Below, piece after piece: positions 7,194-15,963 of a DNA stretch of 25,132 bases (position 1 is its first letter; every line of letters starts with the position of its first letter). The position numbers and the translations under genes are program-made. This DNA is from CAYLZW01 sp964388085. Its GTDB lineage: Bacteria; Myxococcota; UBA727; CAYLZW01. The DNA lies in the NCBI GenBank assembly GCA_964388085.1, contig CAYLZW010000058.1, positions 1 through 25,132 of the forward strand. Reading direction: 5' to 3'. Under the pieces are notes generated by a model. The model was given only the letters and a program-made list of their open reading frames with translations. It made no database searches and was not told the origin of the DNA.

Positions 7194-7979
7194 TCACCGA
7201 CGCGGCACGTAGAAGCGGCCGTGCCTTCGCCGCGGCGCGTGCGTGCGCTCGTCGATGAGCGTGTCGTTCTCGAACAGCTTGATGAGCAGCATGCCGGCGA
7301 CGAAGCCGCCGATGTGCGCCATGAAGGCGACGCCGGCCGAGACCTCGCGCTCGATGCCGACGAGGTCGGGCCAGGCCGAGAGCACCTGTAGGCCGATCCA
7401 ATAGAGCAGCACCAGCCAGGCCGGCAGCGGGATCACGCGGATGAAGATGATGATGATGAACAGCATGTTCACGCGCGCGCGCGGATAGAGCACGAGGTAG
7501 GCGCCCATGACGCCCGAGATGGCGCCCGACGCGCCCACCATGGGGACGACGGCGCCTGGATCGATGGCGATCTGCGCGCCCGCCGCCGCGAGGCCGCACA
7601 AGAGATAGAAGACGATGAAGCGCAGGTGGCCCATGGAGTCTTCGATGTTGTTGCCGAAGACCCAGAGGAACAGGCCGTTGCCGAGGAGGTGCATCCAGCC
7701 GCCGTGCAGGAACATCGACGTCACGGGCGTCAGCCAATTGATGGCGTCACGGTCGATGGCGCAGGCGATGCCCGGCCCGAGCGGCACCTCTTGCCCGAGC
7801 GGCGCGAGGCCCGTGAGCTCCCCGCCGACGAGCCCGAGGTTGCAGACGCTGCGCGCGAGCGCCACCTCATCGAGGCCGGCGCCCTGCACGAGCACCCACA
7901 CGAGCGCGATGGCGAGGAGCAGCGCGTAGGTGACGAAAGGCGTGTGTAGCGTCGGGTTGTCATCGGAGAGCGGGATCAT
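7194..7979 (-). CDS. Rhomboid family intramembrane serine protease
   Basis: The protein has 261 residues, starting at the ATG at 7979, which has GGGGAGG four bases upstream; the longer open frame has no such support. The rhomboid signatures are complete: HGGWMHLLGN (His92, His97, Asn101, the HxxxxHxxxN element of TM2), GASGAISG (149-156, catalytic Ser151) and AHIGGFVAGM (His222 of the Ser-His dyad). About six or seven transmembrane helices are visible, the first at residues 14-32. Rhomboids cut single-pass membrane proteins within the bilayer; the substrate here is unknown. A cysteine- and acid-rich loop (45-80) between TM1 and TM2 faces the periplasm. The C-terminus is Arg-rich and cytosolic. 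It lies 61 bp downstream of the phosphoesterase gene. The family call is secure and the enzyme should be active. Confidence 0.93.
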   Translation of the reverse strand: MIPLSDDNPTLHTPFVTYALLLAIALVWVLVQGAGLDEVALARSVCNLGLVGGELTGLAPLGQEVPLGPGIACAIDRDAINWLTPVTSMFLHGGWMHLLGNGLFLWVFGNNIEDSMGHLRFIVFYLLCGLAAAGAQIAIDPGAVVPMVGASGAISGVMGAYLVLYPRARVNMLFIIIIFIRVIPLPAWLVLLYWIGLQVLSAWPDLVGIEREVSAGVAFMAHIGGFVAGMLLIKLFENDTLIDERTHAPRRRHGRFYVPRR

Positions 7980-8040
7980 CGAGCCTCCCCGCGCGCGCGC
8001 GGCGCGTACGCTCCGGCACCGGCGCCATCCCCGCGGGCGG

Positions 8041-9480
8041 TCACTTGGGAGCGGCCGGGCGATAGGCGCCGAGGTCCTTGGCGATGGCGAGCAAGCGCTC
8101 GTGCACCTCGTCGCTCTCGCGCAGCCGGTTCTTTGGGTGTGGGCCGAAGCGCCGCCAGGCGAGGGCCTCGAGCTCGCGCTGTCCGCTCTGGCCGGTGACG
8201 CCCTCCTGCTGCGAGAGGCCGACGGCGCCGAGGTCGGTGACGCAGCCGGCGGCGTAGATCTCTTCGTCGCTGGCGATGACCGGAGCGAGCGACACCGGCG
8301 CGCGCGCGTCCGCCCGCAGCAGGCGCTCATCGTCGAGCGCGTCCCAGATCGGGCTCGCGTTCTGATCGCGCGTCGACAACGGCGCCATGCCCCACAGGTG
8401 CGAGAGCGTCCGATAGATGGACGTGTGGTCGTAGACCGTCCGGCTGACGTGTCCTTCCTTTACGTAAGGACCGATCAGCATCGATGGCACCCGAAACCCG
8501 AGCTGGTCGAAGCCCTCGCTCGCGAAGTCGTCGCTCGTGAGCGGCGGCGCCACGTGATCGTAGAAGCCGCCGTGCTCGTCGTAGGTGACGATGAACAGGC
8601 AGCGCTCCCACTGCGGGCTCTCGGCGAGCGCCTGATAGATGGAGTTGATCAGCACCTGCCCCGCCTTCGGGTGCGCGGGCGGGTGGTCGTCGTTCTTGCC
8701 GTAGAGGGGATCGATCCAGCACAGGTTCGGCAGCGTGCCCTTGTGCGCGTCGTCGAAGAACTGCTCGAGGTAGACGAGCTCGGGATCGTCGAGGCTGAGC
8801 GCCGGCGACAAGATGGCGAAGGGCATGTTGCCGTAATAGATCCCGAAGCTCTTGCCGGCGCGATAGACCCGCTCGAAGATCGGCGGCAGCGGCTCGGCGA
8901 TGATGTCGTTCGAGCGATTGCCGAGGCTCGTGCACAGCAGCGAATAGTAGCGGTTCGGCCAGGTCGGCCCCATCACCGAGGCGAACCAGCGATCGCAGAG
9001 CGTGTAGTGGTCGGCGAGCGCGTAGCTCGTCGGCAGGTCCTCGCGCAGAAAGAAGCCCATGGCGCGGTGCGCTTCGCCTTCGCCGTGGCGCGCCTCGTGC
9101 TCGCTCACGAAGCCGGCGTTCGTACCATCGGCGAATTGTCGGTGCGACGCGCTCCAGCCGTGCGAGGGATCGGCGACGCAGAACGCGTCCGCGCGCGCGG
9201 GCTTGACGAGGGTGCCGTCGCTGCGCGCGTTCGAGAGCCCGGCGTAGAGCCCGTCGCAATCCCTGCCTTCGACGAGGGAGCGCGCGCCGAAATAGTGATC
9301 GAAGCTGCGGTTCTCCATCATCAGCACGACGACGGTGTCGATGCGGTCGCTGACCTTCGCTGGCAACACGAGCGGCCCGCCGCCGCACGACGCCGACCCC
9401 GACGTGACGAGGCCCGCGCCGAGCGGCGCCAGCGCGGCGGCGCCGAGTCCTTTGAGGGCGTCTCTGCGCGTCAGCTTCAT
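8041..9480 (-). CDS. Tat-exported phospholipase C / acid phosphatase family phosphoesterase
   Basis: The protein has 479 residues. The N-terminus MKLTRRDALKGLG is a twin-arginine signal with a hydrophobic stretch to about residue 27, and a Cys at 32 could be lipidated. The start of the mature enzyme carries the family signature VVLMMENRSFDHYFGA (51-66), and later motifs include ADHYTLCDRWFASVMGPTWPNR (156-177) and TYDEHGGFYDHV (299-310), with metal-binding Glu, Asp and His residues. The family hydrolyses phospholipid or other phosphate esters outside the cytoplasm (non-specific phospholipase C and AcpA-type phosphatases). At 479 residues it lacks the C-terminal extension domains of the approximately 700-residue hemolytic phospholipases, so a phosphatase or plant-type NPC-like activity is also possible. 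It heads a minus-strand cluster and is divergent from the MscS gene. Confidence 0.9.
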   Translation of the reverse strand: MKLTRRDALKGLGAAALAPLGAGLVTSGSASCGGGPLVLPAKVSDRIDTVVVLMMENRSFDHYFGARSLVEGRDCDGLYAGLSNARSDGTLVKPARADAFCVADPSHGWSASHRQFADGTNAGFVSEHEARHGEGEAHRAMGFFLREDLPTSYALADHYTLCDRWFASVMGPTWPNRYYSLLCTSLGNRSNDIIAEPLPPIFERVYRAGKSFGIYYGNMPFAILSPALSLDDPELVYLEQFFDDAHKGTLPNLCWIDPLYGKNDDHPPAHPKAGQVLINSIYQALAESPQWERCLFIVTYDEHGGFYDHVAPPLTSDDFASEGFDQLGFRVPSMLIGPYVKEGHVSRTVYDHTSIYRTLSHLWGMAPLSTRDQNASPIWDALDDERLLRADARAPVSLAPVIASDEEIYAAGCVTDLGAVGLSQQEGVTGQSGQRELEALAWRRFGPHPKNRLRESDEVHERLLAIAKDLGAYRPAAPK

Positions 9481-9581
9481 GCCCGCACGCTATAAAGCTC
9501 GTCGGGCGAAGAGAAGAGGGCGCGCTAAAGCAGTCCGGATGCACGGCTTGAACGCGAGGGGACGTCCTGTAGGGTCGCGGC

Positions 9582-11270
9582 ATGAGCACCACGATCGCCG
9601 CCGCCGTCGTCCTTGGCCTGCTCGCGAGCCAAGCGCCCGAGAACCCCTGCACGAACCCGAAGGCCGCGGCCAGCACCTGGCTCGCGAACCTGCAGGAGAC
9701 GCACTACGACGAGGCCAAGGCCGCCGCCTGCGCCATCGCGCCCGACGGCATGGACGCCGCCGAGCTGCGCCGGGCCGTCGTCGAGCTGAAGGCGGTGCTC
9801 GACGCGCGCGGCATCATGGTCCGCGTCGAGGAGATGCCCGAAGATCCGGAGTACCGAGACCCCGCGCTCGGCCAGCAGCGCATACCAGTGTCGACGCTGC
9901 TGCCCGAGATCTACCTGGTGCGCTCGGGCGATCGCTGGGTGCTGTCGAAGAGCAGCCTCGCGCTCGCCGACGACCTCTACAACGAGACCTTCCCGCTCGA
10001 TCTCTCGCGCATCATCAAGCGGCTGCCGGCCTGGACGCGGCTGCCGGTGCTCGGCATCAGCCTTTGGCAGGTGATTGGCCTCGCGCTGCTCGTGCTGCTC
10101 GGCTTCGTCGCGCGCCTCGTGACCGCCAGCGTCGTCACCTCGCAGGCGCTGCGCTTGTTCGATCGCTTCGGCATCGACTGGGGACGCGACCTCATCCGCG
10201 GCAACGCGATGCCGCTCGGGACCTTGGCGCTCGCGGGCGTCGTCGGCCTCGGCATCCCGAGCCTCGGGCTCAGCGTCGGCTGGGCGAAGATCGGGCTGCT
10301 CGGCGTGCGCGTCACCGCCGCCGTCAGCGTCGTGCTGCTGCTCTACCGCCTGGTGGACGTCGTGGCCGCCTGGATGCTGCACCGCGCCGGCGGGACCGAC
10401 ACCAAGCTCGACGACCAGCTCGTGCCCCTCGTGCGCCGTGGCCTGCGCATCATCACGGTGCTGTCCGGCGTCGTGTTCGTGCTGCAGAACCTCGAGGTGA
10501 ACGTCGGCTCGCTGCTGGCGACGCTCGGCATCGGCACCCTCGCCTTCGCGCTCGCCGCGCAGGACACCGTCAAGAACCTGTTCGGCTCCATCACCATCTT
10601 CGTCGACAAGCCCTTCCAGATCGGCGACTGGGTCGTGACGAGCGGCGTCGAGGGCACGGTGGCCGAGGTGGGCTTCCGCTCGACGCGCATTCGCACCTTC
10701 TACGACTCCATGGTGACCATCCCGAACGGCAAGTTCACCGACGCCATCGTCGACAACTACGGGCTGCGTCGCTACCGGCGCTATACGGCGACGCTGCGCC
10801 TCAGCTACGACACCTCGCCGGAGCAGATGGAGGCCTTCTGCAATGGTGTGCGCGCGGTCATCAAGGCGCACCCGCAGACCCGCAAGGACTATTACGAGGT
10901 GCACTTCACCGGCTTCGGCGAGAGCGGCCTCGAGGTCATGCTGTACTACTTCTTCGAGGTCGCCTCCTGGACGGACGAGCTGCGCGTGCGCCACGAGACC
11001 TTGCTCGACATCGGCCGGGTCGCGCGCGAGGTCGGTGTGTCCTTCGCGATGCCCACGCGCACTTTGCACATCGAGTCGCAGGCGTTGCCGGAGAAGCGCG
11101 AGCCGCCGAAGAGGCCGGACGTGCCCGCGCTGCGTGACGTCGTCGAGACGTTCGGTCCGGGTGGGGCGCGCGCGATGCCGCCCGGGCCGCGGGTAGGCCG
11201 CTCGTTCTTCGCGAAGGAGCCGCCGGGCGAGGCGGCTGCCAAGAACGACAGCGAGCGCGCGGACGCTTGA
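9582..11270 (+). CDS. MscS family mechanosensitive ion channel
   Basis: The protein has 562 residues, longer than E. coli MscS (about 286). An N-terminal signal peptide (residues 1-18, ending ASQA) and a soluble domain of about 130 residues precede the channel, probably periplasmic. Four hydrophobic segments follow (near 155-180, 205-230, 240-265 and 290-335). The pore helix region is VGSLLATLGIGTLAFALAAQD (309-329), with the Gly/Ala pattern of TM3, and it runs into FGSITIFVDKPFQIGDWV, the beta-domain signature. A cytoplasmic vestibule domain follows. The last 60 residues are a Pro/Gly/Arg-rich tail. It should release solutes under membrane tension. The start is the ATG at 9582, 102 bp from the divergent phosphoesterase; AGGGT lies upstream. 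The lipoprotein gene follows after 42 bp. Confidence 0.93.
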   Translation: MSTTIAAAVVLGLLASQAPENPCTNPKAAASTWLANLQETHYDEAKAAACAIAPDGMDAAELRRAVVELKAVLDARGIMVRVEEMPEDPEYRDPALGQQRIPVSTLLPEIYLVRSGDRWVLSKSSLALADDLYNETFPLDLSRIIKRLPAWTRLPVLGISLWQVIGLALLVLLGFVARLVTASVVTSQALRLFDRFGIDWGRDLIRGNAMPLGTLALAGVVGLGIPSLGLSVGWAKIGLLGVRVTAAVSVVLLLYRLVDVVAAWMLHRAGGTDTKLDDQLVPLVRRGLRIITVLSGVVFVLQNLEVNVGSLLATLGIGTLAFALAAQDTVKNLFGSITIFVDKPFQIGDWVVTSGVEGTVAEVGFRSTRIRTFYDSMVTIPNGKFTDAIVDNYGLRRYRRYTATLRLSYDTSPEQMEAFCNGVRAVIKAHPQTRKDYYEVHFTGFGESGLEVMLYYFFEVASWTDELRVRHETLLDIGRVAREVGVSFAMPTRTLHIESQALPEKREPPKRPDVPALRDVVETFGPGGARAMPPGPRVGRSFFAKEPPGEAAAKNDSERADA

Positions 11271-11312
11271 GCGTTGGCCCGCGTCGTGCGACGAAGGCCC
11301 CGGGAGGTGCTC

Positions 11313-12020
11313 ATGGGTCGTGCATTCCGGATCGCCGTCGGCAGCGCCGGCATTGCGCTGCTCGCTTCCCTCGCGTGTGTGCCGGGACAGGCGCCGCCAC
11401 CGCCCGAGGACGCCGGCAGCGAGGGCGAGGGCGAGGGCGAGGGTGAGGGCGAGGGCGAAGGTGAGCCCAGCAAAATCTGCCTCGCCGAGTGCGTCAGCGC
11501 CAGCGACTGTGTCCTCGACAACGCGCCCGCGCACATTGACGACGACAACTACGCGTGTACTGCGGGGATCTGCGAGTACCTCGGCTGTCTCGCGGAAGCG
11601 GAGTGCGACGCCATCGGGGTGAGCGCGGACGACTTCACCTGCTACCAGCAGGCGAGCGTCGACATCAGCCTGTGCCTGCAGCAGTGCGACGTGGCCGCGG
11701 ACTGCGTGGCGAGCGCGTCGATCGGCGCCTTCGACGAGGACAACTACGCCTGCAACAGCAACGCCTGCGAGTACATGGGCTGTCACGACGACGAAGAGTG
11801 CACGGCTTCGCTCGGCGACGACGGGCGCTGCGTGCCGGGCTTCGGGGGCAAGTCCTACTGCGCGGCGGCCTGCACGGCGCCGGAGGACTGCGTGAGCGAC
11901 GGCGCTACGGCGCCCTACGACGATGACAACTTCCTCTGCGAGGACGGCGCCTGCCGGTACGAGGGCTGTAACGACGATGAGGAGTGCGCGGAGGCGCTGG
12001 CGGGCTACGTCTGCCGCTGA
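11313..12020 (+). CDS. Cys-rich lipoprotein with three internal repeats and Gly-Glu linker
   Basis: The protein has 235 residues, starting at the ATG at 11313 with GGGAGGTG five bases upstream; the frame is open further upstream without such a site. The signal peptide ends LLASLAC (Cys22), a likely lipid anchor. A Gly-Glu dipeptide linker (about residues 36-51) is encoded by hexamer repeats. The rest is three copies of a Cys-rich module, each with C-x3-C-x5-DCV, a D-D/E-DN(Y/F)xC element and an (E/R)YxGC end, with acidic residues between. This resembles calcium- or disulfide-stabilised surface modules seen across Myxococcota; no function is known. It probably shares a transcript with the MscS gene. 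Its stop lies only 6 bp from the stop of the convergent NtrC gene, leaving no room for a separate terminator. Confidence 0.85.
   Translation: MGRAFRIAVGSAGIALLASLACVPGQAPPPPEDAGSEGEGEGEGEGEGEGEPSKICLAECVSASDCVLDNAPAHIDDDNYACTAGICEYLGCLAEAECDAIGVSADDFTCYQQASVDISLCLQQCDVAADCVASASIGAFDEDNYACNSNACEYMGCHDDEECTASLGDDGRCVPGFGGKSYCAAACTAPEDCVSDGATAPYDDDNFLCEDGACRYEGCNDDEECAEALAGYVCR
11421..11464. repeat. GAGGGC hexamer repeat encoding the Gly-Glu linker
   Basis: About seven near-identical six-base units (gagggc, with t and a variants at the wobble positions) run from 11421 to 11464. The units keep the frame, so slippage would change only linker length. Confidence 0.9.
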
Positions 12021-12026
12021 GGTGGC

Positions 12027-13430
12027 TCAGCTCTCGTCCTCTCGCTCGATGACCGGCGCGCCCTCGTCCTTCTCCTCGAGGCGCCGGTAGATGGTGCGCA
12101 GCGAGATGCCGAGGAGCTTGGCGGCCAGCTTCTTGTCGCCCTTGGCGTAGCGCAAGGTGGCGTCGATGGCCGCGCGCTCGAGGTGCGACATGGTGACACC
12201 GACGCGGAAGGAGATGCGATCGCCGCCGTCGCTCGGCTCCACGGTGCCGCCTTGCTCGCGCAGGGAGGCGGGCAGGTCGTCGAAGCGCAGCGAGTCCCCC
12301 GACGAGAGCACCACGGCGCGCTCGACGGCGTTCTCGAGCTCGCGCACGTTGCCGGGGAAGCGCCAGGACGAGAGGGCGTCGAGCGCGCGCTGCTCGATGC
12401 TGACGACGGTCTTGTTGTGCTTGTCCGAGAAGCGCTTCAAAAAGTGCATGGCGAGCACGGGGATGTCGCCGTCGCGCTCCCGGAGCGGCGGCAGCTCGAT
12501 GCTGACGACGTCGAGGCGGTAGTAGAGGTCCTCGCGGAAGCGGCCCTCGGCGACGCGCTCTTTGAGGTCCACGTGCGTGGCCGCGACCACGCGCACGTCG
12601 ACGTTGACGGCCTCCGACGAGCCGAGCCGCTCGATCTGGCCCTCCTGCAGCACGCGCAAGAGCTTCACCTGCATGGCGGGCGGGATGTCGCCCACCTCGT
12701 CGAGCAGCAGCGTGCCGCCGTGCGCGCGCTCGAAGCGGCCGACGCGCCGCTCGGTGGCGCCGGTGAACGCGCCCTTCTCGGCGCCGAACAGCTCCGCCTC
12801 GAGGATGCTCTCGGGGAGGGCCGCGCAGTTGACGGCGACGAAGGGGCCCTGCGCCCGCGGCGAGAGCTGGTGGATGGCGCGCGCGCACAGCTCCTTGCCG
12901 GTGCCGGACTCCCCGAGCAGCAGCGTGGTCGCGCTCGAGGGGGCCACCTGCTTCAGCGTCGTGACGAGGCGCTTCATGGCCTCGCTGTTGCCAATGAGCC
13001 CCTCGGGGCCGCGCGCCTCGGCCAGCTCGCGCTTGAGCGAGCGGTTCTCGACGACGAGGGCCTGGCGCTCGAGGCTGCGCTCGATGGCGGCCAGCACCTC
13101 GCCGCGGCGCACGGGCTTGGTGATGAAGTCGTAGGCGCCCTCGCGCATGGCGGCCACGGCGTGCTCGACGGTGCCGTAGGCGGTCATCAGGATGACGTCG
13201 GCCTCGGGCTGCACCGCGCGGGCCGCCTTCAAGAGCGCCTGGCCGTCCATGCGCGGCATGACGAGGTCGGTGAGGACGCACTGCACGGCCTCGCGCTGCA
13301 GGACCTCGAGCGCCACGGATCCGTCCTCGGCCACGAGCACCTCGTAGCCCGCGCGCTGAAAGATGCGCCGCAGGCTGTCCCGGTGCTCGGGCTCATCATC
13401 GACCACGAGGATGCGCGCGGGGGATGACAT
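12027..13430 (-). CDS. NtrC-family sigma-54-dependent response regulator
   Basis: The protein has 467 residues in three domains. The receiver (residues 6-120) has acidic pocket D11/D12, phospho-acceptor D55 (VLTDLVMPRMDG), T83 and K105. The AAA+ domain (about 143-370) has Walker A GESGTGKE (173-180), the sigma-54 contact loop GAFTGA (220-225), Walker B GGTLLLDEVGDI and the RFPGNVRELEN sensor region. The C-terminus carries a Fis-type helix-turn-helix (KKLAAKLLGISLRTIYRRL). It should activate sigma-54 promoters after phosphorylation. No histidine kinase lies in the window, so its partner is encoded elsewhere. ATG at 13430 is preferred over the upstream TTG because homology starts there. The gene is divergent from the diguanylate cyclase operon across 143 bp, which makes that operon a plausible target, although I see no sigma-54 site between them. 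Confidence 0.93.
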   Translation of the reverse strand: MSSPARILVVDDEPEHRDSLRRIFQRAGYEVLVAEDGSVALEVLQREAVQCVLTDLVMPRMDGQALLKAARAVQPEADVILMTAYGTVEHAVAAMREGAYDFITKPVRRGEVLAAIERSLERQALVVENRSLKRELAEARGPEGLIGNSEAMKRLVTTLKQVAPSSATTLLLGESGTGKELCARAIHQLSPRAQGPFVAVNCAALPESILEAELFGAEKGAFTGATERRVGRFERAHGGTLLLDEVGDIPPAMQVKLLRVLQEGQIERLGSSEAVNVDVRVVAATHVDLKERVAEGRFREDLYYRLDVVSIELPPLRERDGDIPVLAMHFLKRFSDKHNKTVVSIEQRALDALSSWRFPGNVRELENAVERAVVLSSGDSLRFDDLPASLREQGGTVEPSDGGDRISFRVGVTMSHLERAAIDATLRYAKGDKKLAAKLLGISLRTIYRRLEEKDEGAPVIEREDES

Positions 13431-13573
13431 GACAGATCGCCTACCGTACGCAGCTTGCCGGGAAGGGTACAAAGGGGGGCGGTGTTCTTTCTCGCTCGGG
13501 CCCGGTCCGTCGGACCACGGCTGGAGAGATAGGGACGCCCAGCAACCCGCACCAGCGCGGAGAAGTTCTCGTC

Positions 13574-14917
13574 GTGGGTTTGAGAGCGCGCCTGCTCCTC
13601 ATCATCGTCCTCGGGCTCGGCCTCTCGCTGGCCGTGAGCCTCGCGGTGCTCTTGCGCGCCGAGCGGCAGGCGCTCGTGAAGAGCGCCGCCGAGCGGGCGG
13701 GCGCGCTCTTGCAGACGCTCTCGGTGCCCGCCGCGCTCTTGATGACCCAGGGGCGCGTGGCCGACCTCGACAACCTCGTCAGCGAGCTGTCGCGCCGCAA
13801 GCAGTCGCTCGATCTCGACGAGCTCGTGCTGGTGGACCCGAGCGGCAGGGTGGTGGCGCACTCGGACTCGGATCGCTTCGGCGCGCAGCTCGACGAAGAG
13901 GACGCCTTCGTCGCCTACGCGATCCAGAACGAGCGCCCGGTGGTCGAGCGCGTGGACGGCATGCCGCGGCGCGTGGCCGTGCCGGTGCAGACCGGCATCC
14001 GCTGGGGCACGCTCATCGGCACCATCTCCGAGGCCTCCCTCGAGCAGCGCCTCGACGAGCGGGAGCGCCGCCTCATCATCAGCGCCGCGGCCGTCAGCGG
14101 GCTCGGCCTCGTGCTCTTGTTGATCTTCCTGCACACGGCCGTCGTCGCCCCGGTGCGCGCCGTCAGCGCCGCCGCGCATCGCTTCGCCGAAGGAGATCTC
14201 GCCGCGCGCGCGCCCGTGCGAGGGGGCGACGAGATGGCGACCCTGGCGATGGCGCTCAACACCGCGGCCGAGCGCTTGTCGCAGCACACCATCGAGCTCG
14301 AGACGGAGGTCCATAAGCGCACCGAGGAGCTCAGCCAGAAGAACCTCCAGCTCCAGGAGGTGAACGAGCGCCTCGAGAAGCTCGCCATCACCGACGGGCT
14401 GACCGACCTCTTCAACCACCGCCGCTTTCAGCAGCTGCTGCGCATGGAGGTCACTCGTCAGCAGCGCGAGCGCCGTCCGTTCGCGGTGCTGATGATGGAT
14501 GTCGATCACTTCAAGCACTACAACGACTCGCACGGGCACCCCGCCGGCGACGAGGTGCTGAAGCGCATCGCGCGCATCATGCGCGACAACGTGCGCGCCT
14601 CGGACATCGTGGCCCGCTACGGCGGCGAGGAATTCGTCGTGCTGCTGCTCGACACCGACTACGAGCGCGCCATGGGCATCGCCGAGAAGCTGCGCGAGCT
14701 CGTCGCCACGCATCCGTTCCCGTACGCGTCGGACCAGCCGCTCGGGCACGTCTCGGTGTCGGTGGGCGTCAGCGTCTGGCCCGATCACGGCGCCACGCCG
14801 GAGGCGCTCGTGGCCGCGGCCGACAAGGCGCTCTACGCCGCCAAGCGCTTTGGGCGTGACGTCGTCGTGGCGGCGCACGAGAAGTCGGACGACGAGCCGG
14901 CCGGGGAGCAAGCGTGA
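13574..14917 (+). CDS. Membrane-bound diguanylate cyclase (HAMP-GGDEF)
   Basis: The protein has 447 residues from a GTG start. TM1 spans about residues 4-28, a periplasmic sensor of roughly 140 residues follows, and TM2 spans about 167-190. Next come a HAMP-like linker (VVAPVRAVSAAAHRFAEGDLAAR), a coiled coil (about 238-270) and the GGDEF domain, which starts ITDGLTDLFNHRRF. The active-site motif is GGEEF (350-354), and the product-inhibition site RxxD is present as RASD (341-344), five residues upstream. Metal and substrate residues (MMDVDHFKHYND) are intact. It should make cyclic-di-GMP from two GTP in response to a periplasmic signal and be feedback-inhibited. Its stop overlaps the next start (GTGA, 4 bp), so the adjacent binding protein may deliver that signal. 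Confidence 0.93.
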   Translation: MGLRARLLLIIVLGLGLSLAVSLAVLLRAERQALVKSAAERAGALLQTLSVPAALLMTQGRVADLDNLVSELSRRKQSLDLDELVLVDPSGRVVAHSDSDRFGAQLDEEDAFVAYAIQNERPVVERVDGMPRRVAVPVQTGIRWGTLIGTISEASLEQRLDERERRLIISAAAVSGLGLVLLLIFLHTAVVAPVRAVSAAAHRFAEGDLAARAPVRGGDEMATLAMALNTAAERLSQHTIELETEVHKRTEELSQKNLQLQEVNERLEKLAITDGLTDLFNHRRFQQLLRMEVTRQQRERRPFAVLMMDVDHFKHYNDSHGHPAGDEVLKRIARIMRDNVRASDIVARYGGEEFVVLLLDTDYERAMGIAEKLRELVATHPFPYASDQPLGHVSVSVGVSVWPDHGATPEALVAAADKALYAAKRFGRDVVVAAHEKSDDEPAGEQA

Positions 14918-15963
14918 GCCGCGGCTCCCGCCAAGAGCGCTTGGGCGCGGGCGCGCTCCTCCTCGTCGTGGCGCTCGCCGGCGGCACGAGCGCCGGCTGC
15001 CATTCGGAGCGGCCGCTCGCCATCGAGCGCGACGCGCCGGGCGGCTTCGATCCGCTGCGCTTCGACGCCGGCGTCGAGCCCCCCGGTGACGTCAGCGGCA
15101 AGACGCTGCGCTTCTCCATCACGCCGTTCTACTCGGAGGCGCACCAGCGCGAGATGCTCGAGCGCATGCGCGGCTGGCTCGCGCAGAAGACCGGCGTCAC
15201 CGTCCTGGCCGACGTGTCCACCTCCTACGCCTCCGCCGTCGAGGCGCTGCTCCGCGGGGACATCGACGTGGCGCAGCTCTCGCCCTACGCCTGCGTGCAC
15301 GTGCAAGACGACGATCCCGGCGTCGAGCTCGTGGCCACCGCCATCGCGCAGGGCACGAGCACCTACGCGAGCTATCTGGTCGCGCGCGCCGACAGCGACA
15401 TCGAGCGCATCGAGCACGCCAAGGGCAAGCGCCTCGCGCTCACGGAGCCGCGCTCGGCGTCCGGCTTCCTCTACCCCTGGGCGTGGCTGCGCAAGCAAGG
15501 CCTCGCGCCCGACAAGGACTTCGAGCTGGTGCTCATCAGCAAGCACGACGAGGCGCTGCGCGCGCTGCTCGACGGCCGCGTCGACGTCGCCGCCATCTCG
15601 TCCGACACGCTCGTCTCGCGCGGCGCGCTCGGCCTCGCGGGTCCCGTGCAGATCATCGCCAAGGCCGGCCGCATCCCCTACGACTGCGTCGCCTTGCGCC
15701 CGGGCCTCGACGCCCGGCTCGCCTGGCGCGTGAAGAACGCCTTCTTGCAGCTCTCGATCCTGACGCCCGAGGGGCGCGCCGTGCTGCGCGATTACAACCT
15801 CATCAACGGCTTCTTGCCGGTGCCGCCGGGGCACTACGACGGCGTCAAGGCCATCGACGCCGAGTACGGCGCCGAGGTCGCGGCGGCGGCGGCGCGCGCT
15901 CCCGAGCTGCCGCCCGCGCCGAGCGTGATCGAGGCGGCCGCCGCCGGAGGGCGCGCGCCGTGA
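14914..15963 (+). CDS. PhnD-like periplasmic substrate-binding lipoprotein
   Basis: The protein has 349 residues from a GTG start that overlaps the cyclase stop by 4 bp. A signal peptide with hydrophobic core LLLVVALAGGTSAGC suggests lipidation at Cys29. From about residue 65 the sequence follows the phosphate/phosphite/phosphonate-binding PhnD family: LRFSITPFYSEAHQREMLERMRGWLAQKTGV, then YASAVEALLRGDIDVAQLSPYACV (ligand pocket region), YLVARADSDIERIEHAKGKRLALTEPRSASGFLYPWAWL, and GRVDVAAISSDTLVSRG. No ABC permease or ATPase is nearby. PhnD-type domains are known as sensors fused to GGDEF, EAL or kinase proteins, so here the protein may present a ligand to the coupled cyclase; that is inference. 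The ligand cannot be named from sequence. The residues beyond about 320 are Ala/Pro-rich. Confidence 0.88.
   Translation: MSRGSRQERLGAGALLLVVALAGGTSAGCHSERPLAIERDAPGGFDPLRFDAGVEPPGDVSGKTLRFSITPFYSEAHQREMLERMRGWLAQKTGVTVLADVSTSYASAVEALLRGDIDVAQLSPYACVHVQDDDPGVELVATAIAQGTSTYASYLVARADSDIERIEHAKGKRLALTEPRSASGFLYPWAWLRKQGLAPDKDFELVLISKHDEALRALLDGRVDVAAISSDTLVSRGALGLAGPVQIIAKAGRIPYDCVALRPGLDARLAWRVKNAFLQLSILTPEGRAVLRDYNLINGFLPVPPGHYDGVKAIDAEYGAEVAAAAARAPELPPAPSVIEAAAAGGRAP

Noticed and set aside
9525..11786. Long minus-strand open frame opposite the MscS gene
   Set aside because: The plus strand encodes an unmistakable MscS channel and a lipoprotein. The minus frame has no domain, and its composition is that of an antisense shadow.
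13480..13573. Structured leader resembling a riboswitch before the cyclase gene
   Set aside because: A c-di-GMP riboswitch would be attractive here, but the conserved GEMM core (GCAAACC and ACGCAAAGCC) is not present, and the similarity to SAM-type cores is limited to a few bases.
15483..15959. Upstream extension of the DNA polymerase frame
   Set aside because: It overlaps the binding-protein gene in another frame, reads as Arg/Ala-rich shadow, and the GTG at 15960 gives the same 4-bp overlap as the previous junction. So it does not hide a 5' nuclease domain.
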